Source: an uncultured Spartobacteria bacterium
GTDB lineage: Bacteria; Verrucomicrobiota; Verrucomicrobiae; Chthoniobacterales; UBA6821
Length of the DNA: 5,367 nt
NCBI GenBank assembly: GCA_903919105.1
Contig: CAIXGT010000113.1
Coordinates: forward strand, 1-5,367
Direction: 5' to 3'
Both the position numbers and the translations under genes were made by a program. The first letter of the stretch is position 1. Each line of letters opens with the position of its first letter. The notes under the pieces were generated by a model that had not been told where the DNA came from, ran no database searches, and saw only the letters and a list, made by a program, of their open reading frames with translations. Below, in pieces: positions 1 through 5,367 of this stretch.

Positions 1-1331
1 GGGTCTTCCTGTTCGGGCAATGAAATGGCATTTCGCAGTGCGGCTTCGCGAAGTGCTGACTCGGAAATCCCTAACCTGACGGCCACATGGGTTGTCGTGG
101 TCTCTCTGAGGGCTGTGTCGGATAACAGGGCCAGGAATCCCCCGATGCGCTGTGCCACCATGGCTTTCTCCCTTGGACCGAGAGTCCCTCCGGCTGATTC
201 CGCAGCCCGATCGATGGTATGATCGAAGAAATCCTTGGCCGCGGAAATCCTCTGCGTAAATGCTTCCACTCCCTGTCCACGGATGAGTGAGTCGGGGTCC
301 TCCCCGGCAGGAAGCTTCGCCACCAGAACGGCCAGACCTGCGCTCAGGAGAGCTGGAAGGGATTTCTCCACGGCATTCTGGCCGGCATTGTCCGAGTCGA
401 AGCAGAGAATGACTTTCTCCACAAACCGCCGCAACAGGCGCGCCTGCTCGCTCGTGAATGCTGTTCCCTGAGGGGCTACCACGTTCTTCACCCCATGCTC
501 GAAGGCGGAGATGAGGTCGATCTGTCCCTCCAGAACAATGGCGCTTCCGGCCTCGATCAGTGGACGCTTGCTCTTGTCGAGGCCGAAGAGGACGCGTCCC
601 TTGGAGAAGATCGGCGTCTCAGGCGAGTTCACATACTTCGCTTCTCGGTCACTGTCGGTGAGAATGCGGCCGCTGAAGGCAACCACTTCGCCGTAGTCAT
701 TGCGGATAGGGAACATCAGTCGGTCGCGGAACCGATCATAGCCCCCCTGAGTATCGCCTTCCTTGGACGTGAGGAGTCCACTCGACAGCAACTCCTCCCG
801 GCTAAATCCCTTGGCCATGGCCCAGTTCCTAAGAGTCTCCCATCCGCCGGGAGCGAATCCGAGCAGCCACTCCACGGCGATCTCCTTGGTGAGTCCACGC
901 TTTTTCAGATAGGCGCGTGCATGCTCGGCATCGCGGTTGCGAAGGAGATTGAGATGAAACCACTCGGCGGCTTCCTTATGGAGTTGAAGAAGGCGGCTGC
1001 GCTGATCGCGCCTTGATTGCTCAGCGGGATCATTGTTCTCGATCAGGACAATGCCGGCACGCTGTGCAAGTTTGCGGATAGCGCTGGGGAAATCGATATG
1101 CTCGTAATCCATCACAAAACGGAAGACGCCGCCGCCGGCTCCACAGCCAAAGCAGTGGAACGTCTGTCGAGATGGATTCACATGGAATGAGGGGCTCTTC
1201 TCCTTGTGAAAGGGGCAGAGAGCCCGAAAGCTAGTCCCTGCACGCTTTAGCGGAAAATAACCCCCGATAATCTCCGCGATATCGCTGGCCTCGGCGACCT
1301 TCTGAACACTCTCTTCGGCGATACGGGGCAT
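1..1331 (-). CDS. dnaG: DNA primase DnaG, C-terminus beyond the window
   Basis: DnaG makes the short RNA primers that start Okazaki fragments and works with the replicative helicase DnaB at the fork. The 443 complete codons visible carry the family's modules in order. The N-terminal CHC2 zinc finger has C39, H42, C60 and C63 (CPFH, then HCFGC). The RNA-polymerase core has RDRLMFPI at 202-209. The TOPRIM catalytic motifs are EGQID at 268-272, FDSD at 311-314 and DPD at 345-347. E268, D312 and D314 correspond to the metal-binding acidic residues of the family. The usual EGYMD is EGQID here. A short region after TOPRIM is present, but the helicase-binding C-terminal domain lies beyond base 1. 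The ATG at 1331 is chosen because an in-frame TAG lies four codons upstream; no clear ribosome binding site is seen. The gene follows the TSUP transporter gene by 60 bp on the same strand. Confidence 0.97.
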   Translation of the reverse strand, partial: MPRIAEESVQKVAEASDIAEIIGGYFPLKRAGTSFRALCPFHKEKSPSFHVNPSRQTFHCFGCGAGGGVFRFVMDYEHIDFPSAIRKLAQRAGIVLIENNDPAEQSRRDQRSRLLQLHKEAAEWFHLNLLRNRDAEHARAYLKKRGLTKEIAVEWLLGFAPGGWETLRNWAMAKGFSREELLSSGLLTSKEGDTQGGYDRFRDRLMFPIRNDYGEVVAFSGRILTDSDREAKYVNSPETPIFSKGRVLFGLDKSKRPLIEAGSAIVLEGQIDLISAFEHGVKNVVAPQGTAFTSEQARLLRRFVEKVILCFDSDNAGQNAVEKSLPALLSAGLAVLVAKLPAGEDPDSLIRGQGVEAFTQRISAAKDFFDHTIDRAAESAGGTLGPREKAMVAQRIGGFLALLSDTALRETTTTHVAVRLGISESALREAALRNAISLPEQED

Positions 1332-1343
1332 GGGCAGATACTA

Positions 1344-1371
1344 AAGGCTGAAGGCGGAAGGCTGAAGGCTA
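1344..1371. repeat. Four tandem copies of a 7-bp repeat
   Basis: Read on the plus strand, the spacer between the transporter stop and the dnaG start holds AAGGCTG, AAGGCGG, AAGGCTG and AAGGCTA in direct succession. The second and fourth units each differ from the first by one base. The array ends 13 bp before the dnaG ATG and fills about half of the 60-bp spacer. It is not self-complementary and so is not an obvious terminator. It may be a slippage-prone microsatellite or one copy of a dispersed intergenic repeat; the window alone cannot tell. Confidence 0.85.
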
Positions 1372-1391
1372 AAACAGAGAAGATTGCTAGA

Positions 1392-2126
1392 TCACGCAAC
1401 GATCATCCGAAGGGCCACCAAGGTAGACATCACAAGCAACAGCCAGTCAAAGGAGGCTTGGGGAATCTTCCCGAGCAGGAAGCGTCCCAGAACCATTCCT
1501 GCGACCAAGGCCGGAAAAAGCATTAGATTCAGTTTCAACGAAGATGTTGAAATGAGACCGAGATTCCAGCTCAGGGGAACCTTCGTCAGATTAGTCAGAA
1601 AAAAGAACCAGGCACACGTTCCTACAAAGGCCATTTTGTCGAAGTTCTTCGCGAGCAGGTAGAAGGTCATGGCAGGCCCGCCTGCATTGGCCATCATCGT
1701 GGTAATGCCTGCCGCGAATCCCGATATCGTGCCAAGTACGGGATGATGCATGATTTCCGAGAGAATCCGACGATCGACGCGTTGCCAGAATACAATGCCC
1801 ATCATCGCCAGAATCATCCATCCCATGACGTGACTGAAGAGATGATCGGGGATCCTACTCATCATAAACCAACCGGTTAGAAGTCCGACACAGGTCGTCG
1901 GAAGCAACCCCCGAATGATCCTCCAGTTCACGTGCTTTCTATAGACTCCGATGGCCATCAGATCAGCCGCGATCAGCATCGGCAGGACGGCGCCCGTCGA
2001 TTCTTTGGCAGGCATGATCTCCGCCATGAGCAGGACGGCAATGAGTCCGCACCCGCTGAAGCCGGCTTTCGTCAATCCGATGCAGAGGGCGGCTAGGGAT
2101 GCCATCCCCCAGAAAAGGAGCGGCAT
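1392..2126 (-). CDS. TSUP (TauE/SafE) family membrane transporter
   Basis: A 244-residue, strongly hydrophobic inner-membrane protein of the TauE/SafE type. Known members export sulfite, sulfoacetate or other organosulfur anions; the substrate here cannot be read from sequence. The protein shows the family's internal duplication. The first half opens with a Gly-rich helix, IGLTKAGFSGCGLIAVLLM at 16-34, followed by VLPMLIAADLMAI. The second half repeats this pattern with GFAAGITTMMANAGGPAMTF at 136-155 and a helix around CAWFFFLTNLTK. About seven or eight membrane segments can be drawn, and the length is usual for the family. The reading frame stays open a further 101 codons upstream, but that stretch overlaps the preceding gene in another frame and is not hydrophobic. 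ATG 2126 is therefore preferred; GTG at 2144 is possible and has a weak AGAGAA in front. The preceding SRPBCC gene ends 32 bp upstream, suggesting co-transcription. Confidence 0.87.
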   Translation of the reverse strand: MPLLFWGMASLAALCIGLTKAGFSGCGLIAVLLMAEIMPAKESTGAVLPMLIAADLMAIGVYRKHVNWRIIRGLLPTTCVGLLTGWFMMSRIPDHLFSHVMGWMILAMMGIVFWQRVDRRILSEIMHHPVLGTISGFAAGITTMMANAGGPAMTFYLLAKNFDKMAFVGTCAWFFFLTNLTKVPLSWNLGLISTSSLKLNLMLFPALVAGMVLGRFLLGKIPQASFDWLLLVMSTLVALRMIVA

Positions 2127-2158
2127 TTGGTGAAAGTGTTGCACCAGCGGTTCTCTAT

Positions 2159-2830
2159 CTAAGGAGAAGATTTCTCGAGGTCGTGCTCTAAGGTCCCCAG
2201 CTGTTTCTGCAGGAGAGAGGGTGATTTCTCCAACTCCCACACGACTCTCTTCACCAGTGCCTGCACGCTCTCGAGTACATGACTGCTGGCAGTCGCGCGC
2301 AGGAGTCCCGCTATCCTGCTCCCTGGGACGACGAGATTTGTGTAGCGGAGCAGCGTCTTCCCCTGGTGCTCTTGGACCAGGAGATTTCCCACTGCGGATT
2401 TGGAATAAGTCGAATGAAGAACATTCCACGAGATCTCATAATCGGAAGCGGAATGCCGTCTCAGTTCATTGCGGGAGACATAGACCTCGTCGGAAAGGAA
2501 GAAAGGCATCCCCAGAGTGTATTCGGCTTCGATGATCCAAGGGTGCGGTTGGTGGATGATGCGGACCGAGAGGCAATTGGGGATATAGTCCGGAGCCCGA
2601 TCACAGTTCCAGAAAACGGCGGCAACATCCGCCGGGGAGGAGTTGACCATCTGATAAATAATGAATCTCGGCCAGGCACTCTCGGGGACAATCTCTTCCA
2701 CTACGACCGCTTTTCCTTCCAACAGTTCAGCCTGCTGCCGCTTCGTCAACGCACTCCATATCAGTTCTTCTGCTGAGAGCGATGCCGTTGCCCCGACAAG
2801 TAGTAACAGGAAGGCCATCGAACGGATCAT
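2159..2830 (-). CDS. Secreted SRPBCC/START-like protein (paralog 1)
   Basis: A 223-residue protein with an N-terminal signal peptide. A hydrophobic core, MAFLLLLVGATASLSA (5-20), is followed by the polar EEL, so export to the periplasm is likely. The mature part looks like a single SRPBCC (START/polyketide-cyclase-like) domain, a fold that binds lipids or other hydrophobic ligands in a cavity. Its landmarks are ADVAAVFWN ending near 75, YIPNC at 82-86, YVSR at 117-120 and YEISW at 131-135. A charged, probably helical tail follows. No catalytic residue can be named. The protein is about 45% identical by hand alignment to the product of the gene just upstream, so the two arose by tandem duplication. 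ATG 2830 is chosen because AGGA lies 8 bp before it; ATG 2851, adding seven residues, is the main alternative and has no good ribosome site. The transporter gene follows closely. The coding call is firm; the fold assignment is from pattern recognition. Confidence 0.8.
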   Translation of the reverse strand: MIRSMAFLLLLVGATASLSAEELIWSALTKRQQAELLEGKAVVVEEIVPESAWPRFIIYQMVNSSPADVAAVFWNCDRAPDYIPNCLSVRIIHQPHPWIIEAEYTLGMPFFLSDEVYVSRNELRRHSASDYEISWNVLHSTYSKSAVGNLLVQEHQGKTLLRYTNLVVPGSRIAGLLRATASSHVLESVQALVKRVVWELEKSPSLLQKQLGTLEHDLEKSSP

Positions 2831-2870
2831 GGTTGTGATCCTAGGCATCATGGGAATTGCCGGTCAACCT

Positions 2871-3551
2871 TCAGCGTTTCCCTAAAGCAACCTCAATGGC
2901 TTTCAGCTGAGCGGCAAGAAGTTGAGGGTTTTTTTGGCGCTCCGCTTCCACCTGGCGCACCAAGAACTTTACACTATCGACAATGATTGCCTGTGCTGGC
3001 AACCGTAGCAGGGCCGCAAAGTTGCTTCGTGGCTTCACGAAGTTCTGATAGCTGAAGAGAGCTAGGTCTCCGTGTGGTTCGATCCGGATCGTGCCGTTGC
3101 ATTCCTTGGAGTAAAGCGACTCCAGCACCTTCCATGAAATCTCGTAGACGTTACTCGAAGGGCTCTTGATCGTGATCCGAGAGACATAAAGCTCCTCCGG
3201 CAGGAACAAGGGCATCCTGAGGATAAACTCCGCCTTCTGCACATCACGTGATGGTCGGTCAAGAATGCGTACGGATTTGCAGTTCGGGAGATATTTTGTG
3301 TCCAGTTCACTGTTCCAAAAGACCGCAGCCACATCAGCGGAGCTGCTCTTAACCAACTGAAAGATCGTGAGATTTGGCCACGGGCTGTCAGGGACTTCCT
3401 CCTCAAGAACGACCTGCTTTCCGGAACTCAGGACCATTTGCTGCTGTGGAGTCAGTCGTTCCCACAGAGGGAGATCGGAGGCAAGAAGGGAGCCCGACAG
3501 TTTGGAAACTAGGAACAAGCCCAGAATCAAATGACACTTCTTAGTTGTCAT
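2871..3551 (-). CDS. Secreted SRPBCC/START-like protein (paralog 2)
   Basis: A 226-residue protein, first of the tandem pair. The N-terminus TTKKCHLILGLFLVSKLSG with SLLA after it resembles a signal peptide: basic start, hydrophobic core, and a likely cut after LLA near residue 24. Cys6 sits before the hydrophobic core and is not a lipobox. The mature region shares with its neighbour ADVAAVFWN ending at 80, YLPNC at 87-91, YVSR at 122-125, YEISW at 136-140, and an LLR-containing segment before a charged helical tail. A cysteine in the (I/L)PNC motif is kept in both copies. The predicted fold is SRPBCC/START-like, with ligand and role unknown. The start at 3551 is the first ATG and is needed for the signal peptide; no Shine-Dalgarno sequence is visible before it. 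The next gene's possible starts lie 20-40 bp beyond this stop, which fits an operon. A 93-bp gap separates it from the cupin gene upstream, where its promoter could lie. Confidence 0.8.
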   Translation of the reverse strand: MTTKKCHLILGLFLVSKLSGSLLASDLPLWERLTPQQQMVLSSGKQVVLEEEVPDSPWPNLTIFQLVKSSSADVAAVFWNSELDTKYLPNCKSVRILDRPSRDVQKAEFILRMPLFLPEELYVSRITIKSPSSNVYEISWKVLESLYSKECNGTIRIEPHGDLALFSYQNFVKPRSNFAALLRLPAQAIIVDSVKFLVRQVEAERQKNPQLLAAQLKAIEVALGKR

Positions 3552-3644
3552 GAGTGATCAGGCAAACATGAGCAGCTTTGCAGAACCAAGAGAGGGTCTT
3601 CGTTGTATTCATAATTGTGGGTAAACTCAGAACCGCGGAATAAC
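3552..3644. other. Intergenic gap, possible promoter region
   Basis: This 93-bp stretch lies between the cupin gene stop and the first SRPBCC start. It is more AT-rich than its surroundings around 3605-3625. I see only short palindromes (TGATCA at 3555-3560, CCGCGG at 3633-3638) and a 5-bp stem at 3562-3581. No convincing -35/-10 pair or T-tailed terminator is present. Confidence 0.3.
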
Positions 3645-4910
3645 CTAGTCACCCTTTTTGCCCGCCCCCTTGGAAGGGGCACTCTTTCCCTGACAAGGAA
3701 GGAGCAGCGTGCGCCAGCTGGAACGGGCAAAGGTTTCTCTCAGGAGGGCGAGATCGCTTGCAGAGAGGTTCTTCAAGTCAGTAGAGGCCTTGCCTCCGGT
3801 GATGAAATGACTCAGTGCGGAGAGGAAGATAACAGACTGCTCCTCCTCCATGATGCCGAGCTCCTCTGGGAATCCGGCGTCTAGGATCCATGTTCCGGAT
3901 TCTGTCATCTGGGTTAATTCCTCCGCCCAACTCAGGATCGTTGCTAGCGGATCACCGCTGTACTGCTTGGCGACCAGACGCACGATATCCTCCCTGCGCT
4001 CGAGGTTAAGCAGCAGCGCCAGAAAGAAACGGTGCTCCACATCCTCGACGGTGGCGCGCATCGCGGTCAGGGCATCCCTCCTGATGATCTCCTCTAGAGT
4101 CGACTTCACAGGAATGGCCAGACGGCCGTGCTTCCGCGCAAAGACGCCCCAGACCTGCTCCCAGGTTCCAAGATTGCGGAGATGGCCTATGCAATTCTGA
4201 AGAATGAAAAAACCGCGTTCGAAATCAAGCTCACCGAGCATCTCGGCAACCAGATCGCTGTAATCCGGAGCCTCCGTTTGCTCTAGGACATCAAGCAACT
4301 GCTTGCGTCTTGTCGTGAGGCCATCCTGCTGTACTGGATCGATCGCGATATGGGGAGGGAGATAGGTGAACTGGGGACCCGTTCCCGGATCCGAGTGCGT
4401 GCGGATCACGATAGTCACCGAGGGCGTCTCCAGGTGAAAAAGCGAATGGATGGTATTCTTTCCCGAAATGATAGGAACAGTGCTCCCTGTTTCCAATTGA
4501 GAAACATGCATCAGCTTCAGGTCACCCAGACGGAAATGGGCTGTGATCGATCGCGCCTTCTCGAAGTCATAGGTCGCGTGGATGCTCGAGCCGGCCATGA
4601 CATGGAATGCACCAGAGAACTCGTGCTGGTGGATGTCCGTCGTCCCGTCGAGCCAGAAGAGAGCCTGAATATAGAACTTCGGGTTGTCGTAGAGGATTAA
4701 CTCAGGCTGACCGAAGCCCGATGAGCTCTGGAAGGGTTGCTCGTCATTGAGCAGGAACCCATGGATAAGATCCTGAAGGTCGACATTGTTCGAGGGGTTG
4801 CTTTTCTCAAGCGCCTTACGGGCGATTTCCGGAAAGAGAGTGAGATCGAAGTTCTCCTTCTTCCACTGCGCGTAAACCGACTCTCCGAGATTCTTAAAAA
4901 AGGGGTCCAT
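3645..4910 (-). CDS. Cupin-like protein with helical C-terminal region, function unknown
   Basis: A 421-residue, apparently cytoplasmic protein with no signal peptide and no membrane segments. Residues about 70-190 look like a cupin beta-barrel. The first motif is G89-TTDI-H94-Q-H96-E97-F-SGAF followed by G107, close to the cupin G-x5-HxH-E-x6-G pattern. The second is a P146-IISG-x4-H155 segment with H159 just after. H94, H96 and H155 could form a three-histidine metal site like that of cysteine-dioxygenase-type cupins, with E97 as a further ligand; this is inference. Residues about 195-395 are rich in charged and hydrophobic residues in helical rhythm, possibly a helical-repeat region. The tail (408-421) is short, Lys/Gly-rich and probably disordered. 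I recognise no named family. ATG 4910 is the first in-frame start after an upstream TGA and lacks a clear ribosome site. Nothing here links it functionally to its neighbours. Confidence 0.75.
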   Translation of the reverse strand: MDPFFKNLGESVYAQWKKENFDLTLFPEIARKALEKSNPSNNVDLQDLIHGFLLNDEQPFQSSSGFGQPELILYDNPKFYIQALFWLDGTTDIHQHEFSGAFHVMAGSSIHATYDFEKARSITAHFRLGDLKLMHVSQLETGSTVPIISGKNTIHSLFHLETPSVTIVIRTHSDPGTGPQFTYLPPHIAIDPVQQDGLTTRRKQLLDVLEQTEAPDYSDLVAEMLGELDFERGFFILQNCIGHLRNLGTWEQVWGVFARKHGRLAIPVKSTLEEIIRRDALTAMRATVEDVEHRFFLALLLNLERREDIVRLVAKQYSGDPLATILSWAEELTQMTESGTWILDAGFPEELGIMEEEQSVIFLSALSHFITGGKASTDLKNLSASDLALLRETFARSSWRTLLLPCQGKSAPSKGAGKKGD

Positions 4911-4913
4911 ACG

Positions 4914-4960
4914 GGAGGACTCTTTCGCAGGTCCATCCCTGCGACAAGAACCATTCCTCC
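4914..4960 (-). promoter_or_regulatory. Long hairpin in the leader of the cupin gene
   Basis: On the minus strand the bases just before the cupin ATG can fold into an extended stem. The inner arms TCGCAGG and CCTGCGA (7 perfect pairs, plus-strand 4925-4931 with 4938-4944) enclose a 6-base loop. Next come TCTT/AAGA pairs around one bulged G and a G-U pair, then GGAGGA (4955-4960) with TCCTCC (4914-4919) after a 4-base bulge. The total is about 17 Watson-Crick pairs. The structure ends three bases before the ATG and buries a purine-rich GAAAGAG and a GGAGG. There is no T-run after it, so it is unlikely to be a terminator. A translational control role is inferred. Confidence 0.5.
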
Positions 4961-5035
4961 AGCTCAGTCTGCCCGCAGTTCATTGAGAGCAGAGTGGGAG
5001 GGGAGCTGGGAGATAGTGACGGAACTCCAATTGAT

Positions 5036-5057
5036 TCGGGAGCTATAGCATTCCCGA
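5036..5057. repeat. Short inverted repeat in the lipoprotein-cupin gap
   Basis: TCGGGA and TCCCGA form a 6-bp stem around GCTATAGC, itself a palindrome, with two unpaired bases. It lies about 60 bp past the lipoprotein stop and 125 bp before the cupin start. No T-tract follows on either strand, so a terminator call is weak. The rest of the 205-bp gap (4911-5115) shows no other gene. Confidence 0.35.
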
Positions 5058-5094
5058 TCCAAACTAGATTCCATACCCATAACCAGCCCTTTAG

Positions 5095-5106
5095 CGGTCA
5101 AGAGAT
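5095..5106. repeat. Left arm of 12-bp inverted repeat flanking the lipoprotein gene
   Basis: CGGTCAAGAGAT on the plus strand is the exact reverse complement of 5287-5298. It begins 9 bp beyond the stop codon of the small lipoprotein gene. In a transcript spanning both arms they could pair and close the gene into a loop. Confidence 0.8.
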
Positions 5107-5115
5107 CAAGAAGGA

Positions 5116-5268
5116 CTACATGGCACTCTGGACAGCTCCAGCTCCTCTGCTGACACCGCGACCTGTGGCGCTGACATCCTGACCGACACCCTTGACGGTG
5201 TTGCAACTCGAGAGAGCGCCGACGAGAAGGAAGGCTAGGGCAAGTAAGGTAAGTGTGGTTGTTTTCAT
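5116..5268 (-). CDS. Entericidin-like small lipoprotein
   Basis: A 50-residue lipoprotein precursor, short enough to be missed by many gene callers. It starts MKTTTLTLLALAFLLVGAL with the lipobox LSSC, so Cys22 should be lipidated after signal peptidase II cleavage, leaving about 29 mature residues. The mature part, CNTVKGVGQDVSATGRGVSR (22-41), matches the pattern of entericidin A/B proteins: CNT, a short Gly-rich VKGVGQD and a Gly/Ala-rich end. In enterobacteria EcnB is a stress-induced, membrane-active lipoprotein and EcnA its antidote. Homologues are widespread, and no toxic role should be assumed here. Only one such gene is present and no partner is seen. The ATG is the only reasonable start; GGGATGG lies about 12 bp upstream as a poor ribosome site. 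The gene stands alone in its spacing, about 205 bp before the cupin gene, and is bracketed by a perfect 12-bp inverted repeat. Confidence 0.83.
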   Translation of the reverse strand: MKTTTLTLLALAFLLVGALSSCNTVKGVGQDVSATGRGVSRGAGAVQSAM

Positions 5269-5286
5269 AGATTGTGACCATCCCAC

Positions 5287-5298
5287 ATCTCTTGACCG
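5287..5298. repeat. Right arm of 12-bp inverted repeat flanking the lipoprotein gene
   Basis: ATCTCTTGACCG on the plus strand mirrors 5095-5106 perfectly. It sits 18 bp upstream of the lipoprotein ATG and directly abuts the palindrome at 5299-5316. Confidence 0.8.
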
Positions 5299-5316
5299 AC
5301 TTCTATTGGTAGAAGT
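5299..5316. promoter_or_regulatory. Palindrome upstream of the lipoprotein gene
   Basis: ACTTCTA-TTGG-TAGAAGT is a perfect 7-bp inverted repeat with a 4-base centre, 30 bp upstream of the lipoprotein ATG. It could be an operator for a dimeric regulator or a small hairpin at the 5' end of the mRNA. No T-run follows it on either strand. The remaining bases to the window edge (5317-5367) hold no gene I can support. Confidence 0.45.
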
Positions 5317-5367
5317 GATTAGCTTTTCAGGATGAGATCCCTAAGCAATTTCACTAGTCGTTTCTAA

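Noticed and set aside
495..1016. Plus-strand 173-codon open frame opposite dnaG
   Set aside because: It lies wholly antisense to conserved primase sequence, including the RDRLMFPI and TOPRIM regions, and its translation has no recognisable features.
2127..2429. 101-codon upstream extension of the transporter frame
   Set aside because: It overlaps the SRPBCC gene on the same strand in another frame. Its translation is Arg/Pro-rich with no membrane segments, unlike a TSUP N-terminus.
2279..2776. Plus-strand 165-codon open frame
   Set aside because: It is antisense to the SRPBCC paralog 1, whose protein is supported by its paralog; the plus-strand translation looks like a shadow.
3666..3679. 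CCCCTT-GG-AAGGGG stem near the end of the cupin gene as a terminator
   Set aside because: The loop is only two bases, it lies within the last codons, and no T-run follows on the minus strand. The nearby T-run precedes the stem on the plus strand.
4697..4954. 85-codon frame starting with GGAGGA directly against an ATG
   Set aside because: The ribosome-site spacing is zero, and the frame overlaps the cupin coding sequence with an Arg/Ser-rich translation.
4964..5281. Minus-strand 105-codon open frame over the lipoprotein gene
   Set aside because: Its translation is Ser/Arg/Cys-rich with no structure, while another frame of the same DNA gives a complete lipoprotein with lipobox.
5318..5348. 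Possible promoter for the lipoprotein gene (TTGCTT and GCTAAT on the minus strand)
   Set aside because: The boxes match the consensus at only three and four of six positions, with a 19-bp spacer; this is too weak to call.

Overview
The window is 5.4 kb of bacterial chromosome. Every gene I can support lies on the minus strand. In order of transcription (right to left) they are: a 50-residue entericidin-like lipoprotein; a 421-residue cupin-type protein of unknown function; two tandem paralogous secreted SRPBCC/START-like proteins; a TSUP (TauE/SafE) membrane transporter; and DNA primase dnaG, which runs off the left edge. No tRNA, rRNA, CRISPR array, transposase or phage gene is visible. The composition is moderately GC-rich and looks uniform, so there is no obvious sign of recent transfer.

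The organism is probably a member of the Verrucomicrobiota or a relative in the PVC group. This rests on recall, not on a search: the primase has EGQID where most bacteria have EGYMD, followed by an APQGTAF stretch and FDSDNAG; there is a short entericidin-like lipoprotein; and few starts have a clear Shine-Dalgarno sequence.

Layout. 1-1331 is dnaG, with its CHC2 zinc finger and most of its TOPRIM catalytic domain, lacking the C-terminus. 1332-1391 is a short spacer with four tandem copies of a 7-bp repeat. 1392-2126 is the TSUP transporter. 2159-2830 and 2871-3551 are the SRPBCC pair, about 45% identical to each other by hand alignment. The spacings of about 20-40 bp suggest the two SRPBCC genes and the transporter form one transcription unit, possibly continuing into dnaG. 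3552-3644 is a 93-bp gap. 3645-4910 is the cupin gene, preceded by a long imperfect hairpin that ends three bases before its start codon. 5116-5268 is the small lipoprotein gene, flanked by a perfect 12-bp inverted repeat and preceded by a second short palindrome.

How the genes work together is not established. The SRPBCC pair and the transporter form a plausible cell-envelope module: two exported lipid- or ligand-binding-fold proteins and an anion or organosulfur exporter. The best candidates for something undescribed are the paired SRPBCC proteins beside the transporter, the orphan cupin with its structured leader, and the inverted-repeat-flanked lipoprotein gene.
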